Assembly (NCBI GenBank): GCA_963377175.1
Contig: CAUJNA010003299.1
Span: forward strand, 357,775-421,774
Reading direction: 5' to 3'
Origin: Effrenium voratum
Lineage: Eukaryota > Sar > Dinophyceae > Suessiales > Symbiodiniaceae
Length of the DNA: 64,000 nt
This document shows, one piece after another, positions 39,101 through 47,717 of the stretch (position 1 is the first letter of the stretch; each line of letters opens with the position of its first letter). The notes below the pieces were generated by a model. That model saw nothing but the letters and a program-made list of their open reading frames with translations. It had not been told where the DNA came from and did no database searches. The translations under genes and the position numbers were made by a program.

Positions 39101-41118
39101 TGTTCGACCTCAGTATAAAGGCCTACCAGGTCACCCAGAAAAATGTCGGGCAACTCGAGAACGTCTTGTTTTTGCCATCCATCAGGCCCACGGGTTCGGA
39201 GCCCTCGGCCTTTGCTCAACACCTTGGTGACATCTGCAGCCTGCAAGGGAGCATATTCAAACTGCAAGCGAGGCATGTGCTGCGCTGCAAATGCATATAT
39301 TCTCCTCCAAGCATCCGCGGGCACATCAGCCAGCGTCTTCCAGCGTTGTTCCCATAACTGGCGCAGCTCGGCTTGAATTTCCATCACCGCAGTTAAAGGT
39401 CGTTCAACGTGAAGCTTTTGCCCCGGCACCAACAAAGTGTCTGCATCTAGCCGCACCCAGGTAGCATCCCTGGTGTCGTCTGGAGACCGCTGAATGCTCA
39501 CAAGTTCATGATTGAGGAAGAAATCACCATGTAAAGAGCATGGCTTGGAGAGCTTGACCAGGTCTTCTTCCACATCCACTTCCACAATTTCAAAATAGTC
39601 CTTGTGGACAATAGAATCCAGAGGCAAAGGAGGATCTGGCTTCATGCACTTGAAAAGATCAGTGAGAACTTGCTCTCGACGAAGCTTAACAACCTTCCCA
39701 CGAAAACCCACCTCTTCAGCCTCAAGCGCTCGGAAATTGAGCCGGAAATCCTCAAAGACATCTTCAAGCATCTGCAGCAACGGTAAAGCGTCCGGAATCT
39801 CTTCCGGAGAAGCTTGCAAACGAATCCGTCTATCGCTCCACCAGCCTCGAAAGCCACCGACAAATCCTTTAGCTCGGAGAATTGAAGACCAGCATTGCGC
39901 TTGGTAAGTCCACGCTCCAGGGGATAAATGACCATTCCGCAGAGAATGCAGCAATGCTTGTAGACGCCTGAGCTGCTGATACCATTGGTGGACTTTCCGC
40001 CCCAAGAAGTCATGTTGCAGAGCCTCTTCACCAGGACGAGCAGGGCGGCAAAGGCGCGCTGCGGTAGAACCCCGCTTGGGCTCAAGGCATTGCCCTCTGC
40101 CTCGATACCTGGCCGGCAAAGAACCATGCTCCACCTGGTAGAATCCGTGCAAGGACTGTTCCACTCTGTCACTCCAGGTCTTGAAATTCTGAGTCATCCG
40201 GTCCCTGTCCCACCGAAAGGGAGCAAAATTTCCACTCACTTGCGAGCGCCACGCATCCGTATCAATCCGTTCCCATGGCATAGGCGAAGGATAAGACCAG
40301 AACGCAGTAGGCTCATCTGCGCAAGGGAAACTGAAACGCCCCTGCACGACCGAATGATCAGGAAAACCATTGTGAGTAACCTGCACATCCACCAGATGAC
40401 TGAGCAGTTCTGGAGAGGCCCAGAAGAAATCCCGCTGCGTCGCTCCTTTGCAGGTACTCATCATTGGTCGATGCCATCGTTGCCACGCTTCAAACTGCAG
40501 TTCCCTCCATCCCAGTTGCTGCCACAGCAATGTTTGTTCAAGTTGAAACAAATCAGCATTGAAGTCCCCGCAGACATACCGCATGCCACGAGTTCCCAGA
40601 ACTATATGCTGCGTCACAGCTTCCAGAAGATCTCCTGTGATCTTGAGAGGGTGCTTGAAAGTAGGAGATTGAGCCGCCCCATACACCACTGCTCCAATCA
40701 CTTGGTTCCGCCCCACAAACGTACTGCTCGTCAAAATCCTTCCAGATGAGAATTCGCAGCCCTTCCACGGGAAAGCGAGCTGCCTCAGCGGGAAGTCCGA
40801 CATCACACAAACACCTGTCCATGCTCCAGCAACGGAGTCTATTGTCCTCGGCGGGGCAGGAGCTCCTCGAAGCAAACGAACATCTCTGCCAGAGTCTCGC
40901 GTTTGATACCTCACTTTAGCCTTGAAGGCTGCAAAGCCATCAGCTGTCTGCTGAGTCTCTGTGAGACCCCATATCCCAGGAGACAAATCCATCACTGGTT
41001 GAACTCGCTTGGTAAGTCCAGCAACATTCACCGTCCCCATGGTGACCTCAATTGTTGCGGGCCCCGGGTTTGTTGCTTCCCCAATCCTGCGCGCAGCCAC
41101 CTCCACAGGACCAAGCAA
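36187..41118 (-). CDS. LINE ORF2: APE endonuclease, reverse transcriptase, zinc knuckle, RNase H
   Basis: Makes the cDNA copy and cuts the target. Residues are counted from the TTG at 41118. APE-type endonuclease about 28-262: NVAGL, LTETQ (E54), VCGDFNAD (D185, N187), DHSVVQGRF (D254, H255). RT about 630-905: RGPDGW, FRPITLFSLLYRIW, motif A GGLIDIVRCF (D770), motif B TGLPEGDAMSC, motif C YVDN (861-864), with Asn where a second Asp is usual. Zinc knuckle C1176-C1179-H1187-C1192. RNase H: FTDGSC (D1260), RAELYAV (E1303), YTDCAYV (D1326), HWNEAADVAA (D1400). The last 230 or so residues are unassigned. No ATG lies in frame upstream of 41040. The frame is open all the way back to the ORF1 stop, which favours expression by readthrough of that TGA. 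Stop is TGA at 36187-36189. Confidence 0.92.
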   Translation of the reverse strand: MLGPVEVAARRIGEATNPGPATIEVTMGTVNVAGLTKRVQPVMDLSPGIWGLTETQQTADGFAAFKAKVRYQTRDSGRDVRLLRGAPAPPRTIDSVAGAWTGVCVMSDFPLRQLAFPWKGCEFSSGRILTSSTFVGRNQVIGAVVYGAAQSPTFKHPLKITGDLLEAVTQHIVLGTRGMRYVCGDFNADLFQLEQTLLWQQLGWRELQFEAWQRWHRPMMSTCKGATQRDFFWASPELLSHLVDVQVTHNGFPDHSVVQGRFSFPCADEPTAFWSYPSPMPWERIDTDAWRSQVSGNFAPFRWDRDRMTQNFKTWSDRVEQSLHGFYQVEHGSLPARYRGRGQCLEPKRGSTAARLCRPARPGEEALQHDFLGRKVHQWYQQLRRLQALLHSLRNGHLSPGAWTYQAQCWSSILRAKGFVGGFRGWWSDRRIRLQASPEEIPDALPLLQMLEDVFEDFRLNFRALEAEEVGFRGKVVKLRREQVLTDLFKCMKPDPPLPLDSIVHKDYFEIVEVDVEEDLVKLSKPCSLHGDFFLNHELVSIQRSPDDTRDATWVRLDADTLLVPGQKLHVERPLTAVMEIQAELRQLWEQRWKTLADVPADAWRRIYAFAAQHMPRLQFEYAPLQAADVTKVLSKGRGLRTRGPDGWQKQDVLELPDIFLGDLVGLYTEVEQHGTWPRQLVQGHVSCLAKVPDAQEAKQFRPITLFSLLYRIWGCARSRSFLRQLAGSANFHAHGYLAGRSCADITYAIQAGVELAGVTGCAYSGGLIDIVRCFNCLPRAPISFLAERLGIPEPVRHAWMTFLQHSERAFKVRGQIGDWIGSDTGLPEGDAMSCLGMLLVNFAFHSYMEAFCPAVTAYSYVDNLEITGGAYADIVQGYLTMEVWTDLFRLEIDQEKSSFWSTSPADRKLLESLGFPVRLAGKDMGASMCYGLQHRNRQMQTRILDVQPFWNKLRKLNIALWYKLLVVHTALFPRSLHGCAQVTFGWRWIIKLRTWTMRGLRVDRAGANPALRLACVLPILTDPGFYDCWTTWRTFFQQMMISRGLRNSWARYIELHDGKRGHGPFTKILDFCAWFGWTISADLLLGTDFGCFDLLLLTKQHLRKLVEFAWRCSVAGELGHRRDYAGLAGIDYHASFFKPRNLDRTDSALLDCIRDGTCFLNTFKSKFDISISCLCEHCGQEDTLQHRALSCGYYAEERAAFPDCVGMWSSCCVALTHHGISSEPAALRGFWRELTALPGIPTLWHGAPVSGSVQHIFTDGSCTDARVPTLALASWACVHADGAVVLQSGLLPGMLQNNARAELYAVIVAMAWCRFHACSAIVYTDCAYVKDGYDYLCRHGAVPSAWKDEDLWELVLQLLASLDGIVTLIKTSAHVDVAALVDVADSDLVWQAHWNEAADVAAKSARMNAGTAGFRKLYDELCVQHLHNRNCSRRFQLFLLALAKKALIKTPDPDDEDWVGDDFFLTASPNTGDFFDTLPLNPYPLLSQHEQVRAFSGTTARALTDWISSLDLEATMEMPVSFLELFVGFHLQSAVVLPVLVSNERTQTWIDPFALSAGETLPRTLGALVGVFRFALFLVADVFGWELKVEQVTRPSCGILRLLPGVVFPWPDALAQRVHTVLAAFFKSRPLRRACDFARSWP

Positions 41119-41150
41119 AAGAAAAAGCAGCCAAGTAATGCACCGGAACC
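41059..41150 (-). other. Hydrophobic segment followed by NPGP (2A-like?)
   Basis: Between the ORF1 stop and the endonuclease the frame encodes WFRCITWLLFLLLGPVEV, then AARRIGEATNPGP. The NPGP end is the invariant tail of ribosome-skipping 2A peptides, but the usual D-[V/I]-E-x before it is absent (GEAT here). I recall GEAxNPGP stretches beside endonuclease domains in other dinoflagellate elements (memory only). It could separate ORF2 from the readthrough product or act as a signal. Confidence 0.35.
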
Positions 41151-41187
41151 AGGGCAGCCTAGACTGCAGTCGCTGCCCCTTCCTGCA

Positions 41188-41193
41188 TAGTCA
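41188..41193 (-). promoter_or_regulatory. Candidate stop-codon readthrough site UGA-CUA
   Basis: The ORF1 stop is TGA, followed directly by CTA, then TGC. UGA followed by CUA is the best-known leaky stop context in eukaryotic and viral genes. ORF1 and ORF2 share a frame, with 24 sense codons from this TGA to the first repeatable start-like codon. The first AUG after the stop (41188-41186) is out of frame and ends after nine codons. Confidence 0.6.
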
Positions 41194-44100
41194 ACTCGTC
41201 TTTGCTCTTTTTTCCAGCAATGCCTCAAGACGACTTGTTTGCTGGTTGATTGCATGGTCGATATCCGCTCGCACGGCCGTCTGGATACCTGAAAGTTGCT
41301 TCTGTAGGGAAGAAGATGCAGCAGCCTGCTCGTTGACTGCCAGCCGCACCTCCTGCAACTGCGCGTCCTGCGTCTCAAGCTTACCCTCCAAGGAGCCAAC
41401 CTTGTTGCCAACTTCTTGAAACCAGGCATTGAACTTCACATGCTGCGCTTGAAGCTCCTGAATAGCACTAGCATTGCTGGAAGCAGCAGCCTGGTCCATC
41501 ACCACATCATTGCCGACCATCTGCTTGAGCTCATCAACCTGCTGCTGGAGGCAGCTATACTTCATTCTGGTCTCACCTCCTCCCTGATCAGCTGCATCCG
41601 GGAAAATCTTCTTCTGCAAGCTCGGCCCACCAGGAGTTTTCCAAGCCGCCCAAGGATCATGACCTTCCTGCCATGGATCACCAGCTGAGTCTGACTTAGA
41701 GGAAGCCTTGCCACGCATCAAAGAAGTGGTCCTCGCAGACGCAAACATCATCTTTGCTTGCTGAGTTTTGGCTTGCGGCTTGGTCTTCTGGGAGATAGTC
41801 ACATCGCCTTGATCAGTGCTCTGCAGCAAAGAATCTGGTTGAAGAGCTGCACCAATCTCCCAGTACTTGCCCATAGCGGTGGACCTCAGAGGCCTAAGCG
41901 GCCGTGCCTTCCACTTCCAGCTAGCCAAGAGCTGCACAATCTGTTCTTTGCCCATGCCAAACGGAAGGGGCCCAACCTCAAAAGTGTGCACAATTGGACA
42001 CGGTACCATAGTGGAGTTGGGATAGACCACCTTGAGTACAGACATCTCATCCTTTTCCAGGACACGCAGGCCAAGCTTGTACTTCATCCTGGCCAAACCC
42101 AGAACTTCATCCAGACTTCTCATGTGCTTGAAGGCCTCATCACTGGTGGTTCCTCTCGGCAGCCAGATCACCTTGTAGGAATCACATATTTCATGCACCG
42201 TTGCAGCCCTGGGCTCGAAAAAGATGCCATGCCATCCACTCACCGCCAAAATATCTCTGGCTCCGCTGGTAGGTACACGCAGATAGACCGAAAAACAATC
42301 CGCATGCATCATCTTGCAGATCTTGCCATCCATGTTCTGCCACTTCCAGGACCATGCATCCAGTATCACTGAACGAACCTCCTCATCCACCGCAGCGTGA
42401 AACTTTGGACATGCTCGGTTGCAGTCATCTCCAGCACAATACTGCAAGAAAGTTGTGCAGGCAACCAAGAACTTCACCGGGCCTTTCATGAAATTCTCCC
42501 AGTCATCGCTGAAAGCATCTCTGTAGACCTGCACCCGGAGAACAGTGGTATCGACATGTGGAACAGCAGGAGCATTGTCGACCTTTGCCCTGGAAACTGG
42601 CACGTCACCAAGTTGCACCAATGTACCCTGAATCAACACAGGCTCAGCTGTAGGCTTGTATACAGCCGGCCACTGCAGCGAGGAAACAGTGGCCGCAATT
42701 TTCCGCGGATCCAAAGAGCCTATGGTCAAGACAGCCAAGGCCTCTACACTCAAGTTCTTGGAGTTGGAAGCAAGCTCCAAGGCAAACTCCGGAGTAACAA
42801 TCGCAATGCCGCGGCTGTTTGAAACCACCTCCTTTACAGTGATCTCTTTCACCGTCTTCTCACTGGCGTCCACAAAGGTTCCCGGAATGAGCTCCAAATG
42901 CTCCGGGATAAGCTGCACATCCGGCGCCTTCTTGGTTGGCTGCTTCTTGGCCTTGCCTTTTGAACTGCCGGCGCCATCTGCAACCCGCCCCTGAACGTGT
43001 TGCTGCAGCTCCTGGTACAGGACAAACTGAAAAGGCTTGGATTGGTGCGACCCGATTTCCTTCAGAGCTCTCCAAGGGTCTTTGGCAACAAGCGCGTTCT
43101 GAACAGCTCCAAGCCCAAGCTTCTTGATAGCAGCCAGTGCTCTAGGCCTGGCATTTTCTTCTGGAACACCTTTGGTATGAAGCAGATCCGCAAGAAAACC
43201 AACTGCAGCCTCATCATCCGATCTGCCTCGCCCAACTCTGCGCTGCTTGTGGAGAAGGACCTCATGCCAAAGCCAGGCTGTGGCCTCATCAGCGTCCATC
43301 CAAAGCTGCAGTACAACCCCCAGGTGTAGCAAAGCCACAGCCCCACAGTGGGAACCACTTTGTTGGGTAATGAGATGGTGATGCCCGATGCGAAATTCAG
43401 GATTCCCAAACAAGGAAGCAAAGCGAAAAGCCAGCGAATGAGCATCAATAGGCAAATCACTAGCCTGTCCATCATAGAAGTCAGCCTGCAGATTAATACC
43501 ATTCCACTGGAAGTGAAAACAGAACCAATGCGCATTGTGCCAGAGAAAGCCGACATGTTGAGAAACTCCATCGGCTCCGTGTTGCTGCAAATCACGAAGA
43601 GCAACGTCAGGCCTCATTTCAAGAAGCATAGTCACGTGCCGGGGATCCCAGAAAGAGACACTCTGGACTCCACACTGCTGCACAAGCTTCTGGCCCTCCT
43701 GCGTCATAGTGAGATCATCCAGCCCACCCTGTTCCAGACTAGGACAATTTGGCATGGGCCTGTCACTCAGGCCAAATCCTACCCTGTTGCTGCAGATGTT
43801 GAAAGATCCCTGTGTCAGCATGTCTCTTGCCAGCAAAAAGCGATTGCCCGCCCTCAAATCCGCAGTAGTTGCGCAAAGGCCCAATTGCGAAGTAGCGTCC
43901 AGCAACTCACGAGCAGTGGTCGGGTGTGTCAGTTTGACTGCAAAAGCTGCCTCGTCATCAATCTGCACGTGAATGGCACGCGGCACATACATGTCAGGCT
44001 GAGGCCAGCTCCGCCAATGTGACTGACAAATGTGCTTCAAAAGTTTGACATGCTTGTCCATACAGGAAATCTCTCCAGCCCCAAAAATCGCCTCAAAGAC

Positions 44101-45330
44101 ATGAACCATGACCCAGTGAGCTTGAATAGGCGAAGCCACTTGCCCGAGCAACGGCAAATCCTCGCGGATCAACGTCCCAGGCAAAAAGTCACCAGGCACT
44201 CCCACCAAGATAGCGGCCTCCATGGGGTGAAGATGCCTGCGATGAATCTGAGTCCAGCAAGATCCAACCATCACTCCATGCAATCCTTTGCTAGCCAGAG
44301 AAAACTCCGACAATGCAGCACGACACCCGCAAGGACAGTTGTACAGCTGAAAGCCCATGGAATGCAGGAGCGTCGGGCACTTCCCACTCATTTCCAAAGT
44401 GCAAGGCACGTGCGGATAAGAATCACAACTGAAAAGCTCCCGCTCTCTGTCAGTGAGTTCCAGCTGACGCTCCTCTTGCAAAGGCCATTGCGGCCAAAAT
44501 GGAAAGACATCCGCAACCCGCTGAAGGCTAGGCTCATGCGGCAAGTCCACCAGCGTTGGAAGCTTAATTGCACGAGGCAAAATGATAGCCCACCATCGTT
44601 GTCTTTTGCATGGCCAGGTGTTGGCAAGCTGCAAATGAACGGAAGTCCAGTGATAGTCCATGGCATGACAGAACTGATCCAAGGCCTTTTTGACCTGCGG
44701 ATGGGTTGCCACCTGACTGACACACTCCAATAGGACAAATGCACTTTGCAGAGCCCAAGCCAAATCAAGAACCCGGAAAAAAGTCCGTGAACGAGGATCA
44801 TCAAATCCAGCACCTCTTCCCAGCTGACTGAATGGCTGACATGGAAAGCCGGCAAGAAGCCCACATCGATCCGGATGCTGGCTGTGCAGCTGCATCCAAA
44901 CCTCAGGCTCCGTAATGTCTCCTTGCATCACATCCGGAAAAAGATTCCTTTTCAAAGCTTGTGTTGCCAACTGTGTGAAGTCAACTGCGGCCACCGGGTT
45001 GCATCCTGCAAAATACGCACCCATACTTGTGCCCCCCATGCCAGCGCAAACCTCAATGCACCGGCAGAAATCATCATGCATGGGCTCTTTATGCACAATA
45101 GCAAGCGAAAGCACATCACTCTCCAAGCGTACCACACCTGCTTTGGAAACCGAATGCACCACGAATCCATGCAGAGTCATGAAGGCACCCACAGCCGCCA
45201 TCAACTCAACACGGAAAGTCTGCTTAGTCAAGGGATTCACCCAAACTAGGTTCTCAAGCTTCTGCAGAACAATCGTGATGCGATTGCCAGCATCCACAGC
45301 AGTGAATGGCAAACGAAAGCACCGATCCAT
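41191..45330 (-). CDS. LINE ORF1: cytosine-5 DNA methyltransferase, Ulp1-like protease domain, coiled coil
   Basis: 1379 residues from an ATG with A at -3 and G at +4. A C5 DNA methyltransferase spans about 91-420 with motifs in order: I CIEVCAGMGGTSMGAYFAG, IV GFPCQPFSQLG (catalytic C164), VI LLECVSQV (glutamate kept, ENV replaced by ECV), VIII CKRQRWWAI, IX RHLHPMEAAILVGVPGDF, X GQVASPIQAHW. Residues 555-690 resemble a Ulp1/C48 cysteine protease: HNAHWFCFHF (H601), ADFYDG (D617 or D620), ITQQSGSHCGAV (Q656/657, C662). A CCCH-like cluster is C965-C970-C974-H978. A lysine-rich linker is near 790-802. About 1255-1375 is predicted coiled coil, like LINE ORF1 RNA-binding proteins. The enzyme could methylate element DNA or the host target (inference). 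Confidence 0.9.
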   Translation of the reverse strand: MDRCFRLPFTAVDAGNRITIVLQKLENLVWVNPLTKQTFRVELMAAVGAFMTLHGFVVHSVSKAGVVRLESDVLSLAIVHKEPMHDDFCRCIEVCAGMGGTSMGAYFAGCNPVAAVDFTQLATQALKRNLFPDVMQGDITEPEVWMQLHSQHPDRCGLLAGFPCQPFSQLGRGAGFDDPRSRTFFRVLDLAWALQSAFVLLECVSQVATHPQVKKALDQFCHAMDYHWTSVHLQLANTWPCKRQRWWAIILPRAIKLPTLVDLPHEPSLQRVADVFPFWPQWPLQEERQLELTDRERELFSCDSYPHVPCTLEMSGKCPTLLHSMGFQLYNCPCGCRAALSEFSLASKGLHGVMVGSCWTQIHRRHLHPMEAAILVGVPGDFLPGTLIREDLPLLGQVASPIQAHWVMVHVFEAIFGAGEISCMDKHVKLLKHICQSHWRSWPQPDMYVPRAIHVQIDDEAAFAVKLTHPTTARELLDATSQLGLCATTADLRAGNRFLLARDMLTQGSFNICSNRVGFGLSDRPMPNCPSLEQGGLDDLTMTQEGQKLVQQCGVQSVSFWDPRHVTMLLEMRPDVALRDLQQHGADGVSQHVGFLWHNAHWFCFHFQWNGINLQADFYDGQASDLPIDAHSLAFRFASLFGNPEFRIGHHHLITQQSGSHCGAVALLHLGVVLQLWMDADEATAWLWHEVLLHKQRRVGRGRSDDEAAVGFLADLLHTKGVPEENARPRALAAIKKLGLGAVQNALVAKDPWRALKEIGSHQSKPFQFVLYQELQQHVQGRVADGAGSSKGKAKKQPTKKAPDVQLIPEHLELIPGTFVDASEKTVKEITVKEVVSNSRGIAIVTPEFALELASNSKNLSVEALAVLTIGSLDPRKIAATVSSLQWPAVYKPTAEPVLIQGTLVQLGDVPVSRAKVDNAPAVPHVDTTVLRVQVYRDAFSDDWENFMKGPVKFLVACTTFLQYCAGDDCNRACPKFHAAVDEEVRSVILDAWSWKWQNMDGKICKMMHADCFSVYLRVPTSGARDILAVSGWHGIFFEPRAATVHEICDSYKVIWLPRGTTSDEAFKHMRSLDEVLGLARMKYKLGLRVLEKDEMSVLKVVYPNSTMVPCPIVHTFEVGPLPFGMGKEQIVQLLASWKWKARPLRPLRSTAMGKYWEIGAALQPDSLLQSTDQGDVTISQKTKPQAKTQQAKMMFASARTTSLMRGKASSKSDSAGDPWQEGHDPWAAWKTPGGPSLQKKIFPDAADQGGGETRMKYSCLQQQVDELKQMVGNDVVMDQAAASSNASAIQELQAQHVKFNAWFQEVGNKVGSLEGKLETQDAQLQEVRLAVNEQAAASSSLQKQLSGIQTAVRADIDHAINQQTSRLEALLEKRAKTS

Positions 45331-45394
45331 GTTGAAACCACCGCCCGCCTTCTGCCGACTACAGTCTACCCCTGTAAGGACTCGGGCCGAGACT

Positions 45395-45410
45395 TCCTGG
45401 CAGCAACATA
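45395..45410. repeat. Target-site duplication, 5' side of the LINE
   Basis: tcctggcagcaacata, a perfect copy of 36083-36098. On the minus strand the element begins immediately after it with agtctcggcccgag. Confidence 0.85.
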
Positions 45411-46042
45411 AACTCTACGTCTAACATGCCACACCCATCCCCCACCACCTCCCCCGAATCTCCTCCCCCCCACCTCCTCTCCCCCCTCCCCCCGGCACCG
45501 TAGAAAACGGTATCACCGAAGATCTCCATGGAGCTGCCAAGGCTCACCTCCGCTCTCGGCTTCCCTGAAAAGGCAAAGGGCCCCCTAGGTTTCCAGACCC
45601 AAGTTTCAGCGAGAAACTGAGAGCCAACTTGGAGCAAAGAACAAAAAATGTATCTCTCTTTTTTTCAGCAAATGGAAGGTCTTGCAGGAATCTGTGCCTC
45701 TAGTTCTCACTTCCGATCGCGTTGGTCAGAACAAGTCCAACAACTTTGTGGGCGTTTCTCAAAATTGTCGGGATGCAGGAGTCTGGTTTCCCTTGGTTTC
45801 CCAATAGAAAACCCAAAGACGGAGTCCACCAGTTTGAGAATCCCCCACCACAAAAATGGGGCTTGGAGCCCAAAAAGGTTCTCACAGGCCGTGAGTTCTC
45901 CGCGAAACTCGGAAGCTTACGAAGTGTTTGGGAGAGCCGGTGGAAAATGTATCCAAATCCTCGGATTTTTCACCCATGGCTACATCTAACGTGGCTCAAC
46001 CCGACTAAGGCTGAAAGTGTTGGCCTTTGTCGACGCGCATGG
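45411..46042. other. No gene recognised
   Basis: A C-rich stretch at 45425-45495 (runs of ccccc and ctcc) and short frames only. Confidence 0.4.
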
Positions 46043-46215
46043 ATCTTCAACCCTTGGTTGCTGTTGACCCCTCTGCAAAAAACAAGTTCACTGTTTGTGG
46101 GTATGGAAAATCCGGCCGGAGTTTTTCAACCAACAACCTAAAGTCCAAAGATCCAACCAAAGCCATGGGTATGGAAAATCCGGCCGGTTTCAACCAACCT
46201 AAAGTCAGATCCAAA
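46043..46215. repeat. Dispersed repeat C, copy 2, with an internal duplication
   Basis: Matches 16690-16815 (ttggttgctgttgacccctc; aaagtccaaagatccaacc). Within it gggtatggaaaatccggccg occurs twice (about 46098 and 46168), each followed by tttcaaccaac and cctaaagtc, so the right part has been tandemly duplicated. Confidence 0.7.
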
Positions 46216-46999
46216 AGCCATATCAGTAAGGTAAGGGTGGGCTCCCTGGTGGCCGTGTTAACCTCAGCCCTAGAAAAGTCAGGAACTCCAAGTGTGACGT
46301 GCGGATTTTTGCTCTTGAAAGCTTTTTGTTTGCCCGGCTGGGCAAGAATACTCCAAGGGCTCAGTCCCCGTCACCAATTCTCTTCAGAAACAAATCCCCC
46401 ATTTCCCCAGGGACTTGGCAGATTGTCTGAGTAGGATCCCTGACAATGGGGATACCGTCCAGGACCTCAGGGAGTGAGATAAAGAGTTGCTTGCATCTTG
46501 GCACAGACCTGCAAAGAAGAAAACTTACAAAGTGGCCTTCATCTTGGATCAGTTTCTCCTACTTTCGATGAGCTCGGTATAACTTGTGCAAATCCTGGGT
46601 GTGTCTTTGTCTTTATTTGGGGTGTCAAGGGAAACCAAATAAAAACATAATAAAAACCAACCATTTGGAGGTTCCAATATGTGCGAATGCCTCCAAACTA
46701 CATACTACCTACATGCAACCATATATAAATATATATACACATACGAGCAATGTATCCCGCAGAAACTTTGGCCTCTATATGACACCTACACACGCAACGA
46801 GGCTTGTTATTAGATCCTCAGCGCATGGGTTTGTTGAAACGCAAAAAGTCCGCATCCATTGTTGGAAAGAGGGTGCCAACTGGCACGAAACGGAATTTGG
46901 CCAGTCCTCCAATCTGCGCCCAACTGGGGCGCAACGCTTTGTTGTGTCCTTGGTTTTGCAGCGAAACGCCCCGTTCTTGCTGGTTTTCAAGGGACACCA
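46216..46999. other. No gene recognised; a single MITE end at 46460-46478
   Basis: One solo terminal repeat of the 4857/35230 MITE family (ctcagggagtgag). Otherwise AT-rich DNA with short frames. Confidence 0.4.
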
Positions 47000-47133
47000 A
47001 GGAGCGCTTCCACCTCGAAACATCCCTTGAGCCCAAACAAAGTCCGCCGAATCCGATCGGCGGGTCCCGGGCTCTGTCGAGGATGGAGATGGTGGAGGCT
47101 AGAATGGCGTGCCCGCCCACGTTGAGCGTGCGT
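47000..47133 (-). CDS. Exon-like island with 12-residue modules
   Basis: The minus strand reads cgacgccAG|GA at 47134/47133, then RTLNVGGHAILA, STISILDRARDP and PIGFGGLCLGSR, three consecutive 12-residue steps related to the giant-gene module (S/T-x-L/I-S-x-x-D). The acceptor splits a codon as at 33582. The 3' limit is uncertain because the frame stays open past 47000. This is upstream of the LINE on the same strand. Confidence 0.4.
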
Positions 47134-47651
47134 CCTGGCGTCGACTGACGCGGTGTGGCTCGCACTTCTCGGCTCCAAGAACTCCTCCGAGTGGGTGAAA
47201 AACGACTTGGCCGCGCGCGTGTAAGTGTCTTTTGGGGGTATCCATTTTTTCGCTTGGTCTAAAGGGAAACCCACCCTGTTTGACACGCAAGCACAGTGCA
47301 CATGATTCTGCAGACGGGTGCAAGCGATCACACGTTTGTGAGAGAACCCGTTTACGGCCCTGACTGATCAAATGCATTGGCCTCAAGAGACCTTAGAGCT
47401 TGACTTGAACCCCCAAGCCTGCCAAAAGCTGGCCCGAGTATTTAATACCAAAGTCACCCTATCAAATGGATCCTCCGACTTTGCTTTCCTTTCGAAGACG
47501 GCAGGCGCTTGGATATTACAAGTGTTGCAACCAACTCTGGGCGCCAAAACAAACTGGCTGATGCTTCACGAGAGATTTGGCCAAAGAGGGGCTCTTGGCC
47601 GTGCGGACGCATGGAGCAACATTCCACTCGAATGGGAGTTGCTTGCTCTAC

Positions 47652-47717
47652 TTCCTAGGAGCCCAAGACCTTTGGGGCTTCGGGGGTTCAAGGCCCTGGG
47701 TCTTGGCCTCCTAGGGA
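47652..47717. repeat. Hairpin with arms of about 20 bp
   Basis: Left arm ttcctaggagcccaagacc (47652-47670) and right arm gggtcttggcctcctagg (47698-47715) are reverse complements with about three mismatches, with a loop of about 27 nt. It could be a folded non-coding element or a chance structure. Confidence 0.6.

Larger units (their letters stand above)
36099..45394 (-). mobile_element. Full-length non-LTR retroelement (LINE) encoding a DNA methyltransferase
   Basis: 9296 bp on the minus strand between perfect 16-bp direct repeats. Order 5' to 3': a 64-nt leader with a small hairpin (ctcggcccgag), ORF1 (45330-41191), an in-frame TGA-CTA junction, ORF2 (to 36187), an 88-nt 3' UTR and the tail aataaaaaa. 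Both reading frames lack internal frameshifts or premature stops, and the flanking duplication is perfect, so the insertion is probably recent and may be competent. There are no LTRs. The methyltransferase, protease-like domain, APE endonuclease, RT and RNase H are described under the ORFs. The element lies between small exon-like islands at 34.8 and 47.1 kb, so it may sit in an intron in the sense orientation. Confidence 0.9.

Noticed and set aside
41059..41075. Canonical 2A peptide
   Set aside because: Only NPGP matches. The required D-[V/I]-E-x before it is absent, so it is reported as 2A-like only.
36099..45394. LTR retrotransposon or integrated virus
   Set aside because: No long terminal repeats, integrase or aspartic protease. 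The APE endonuclease, A-rich tail and variable-length target duplication are LINE features.
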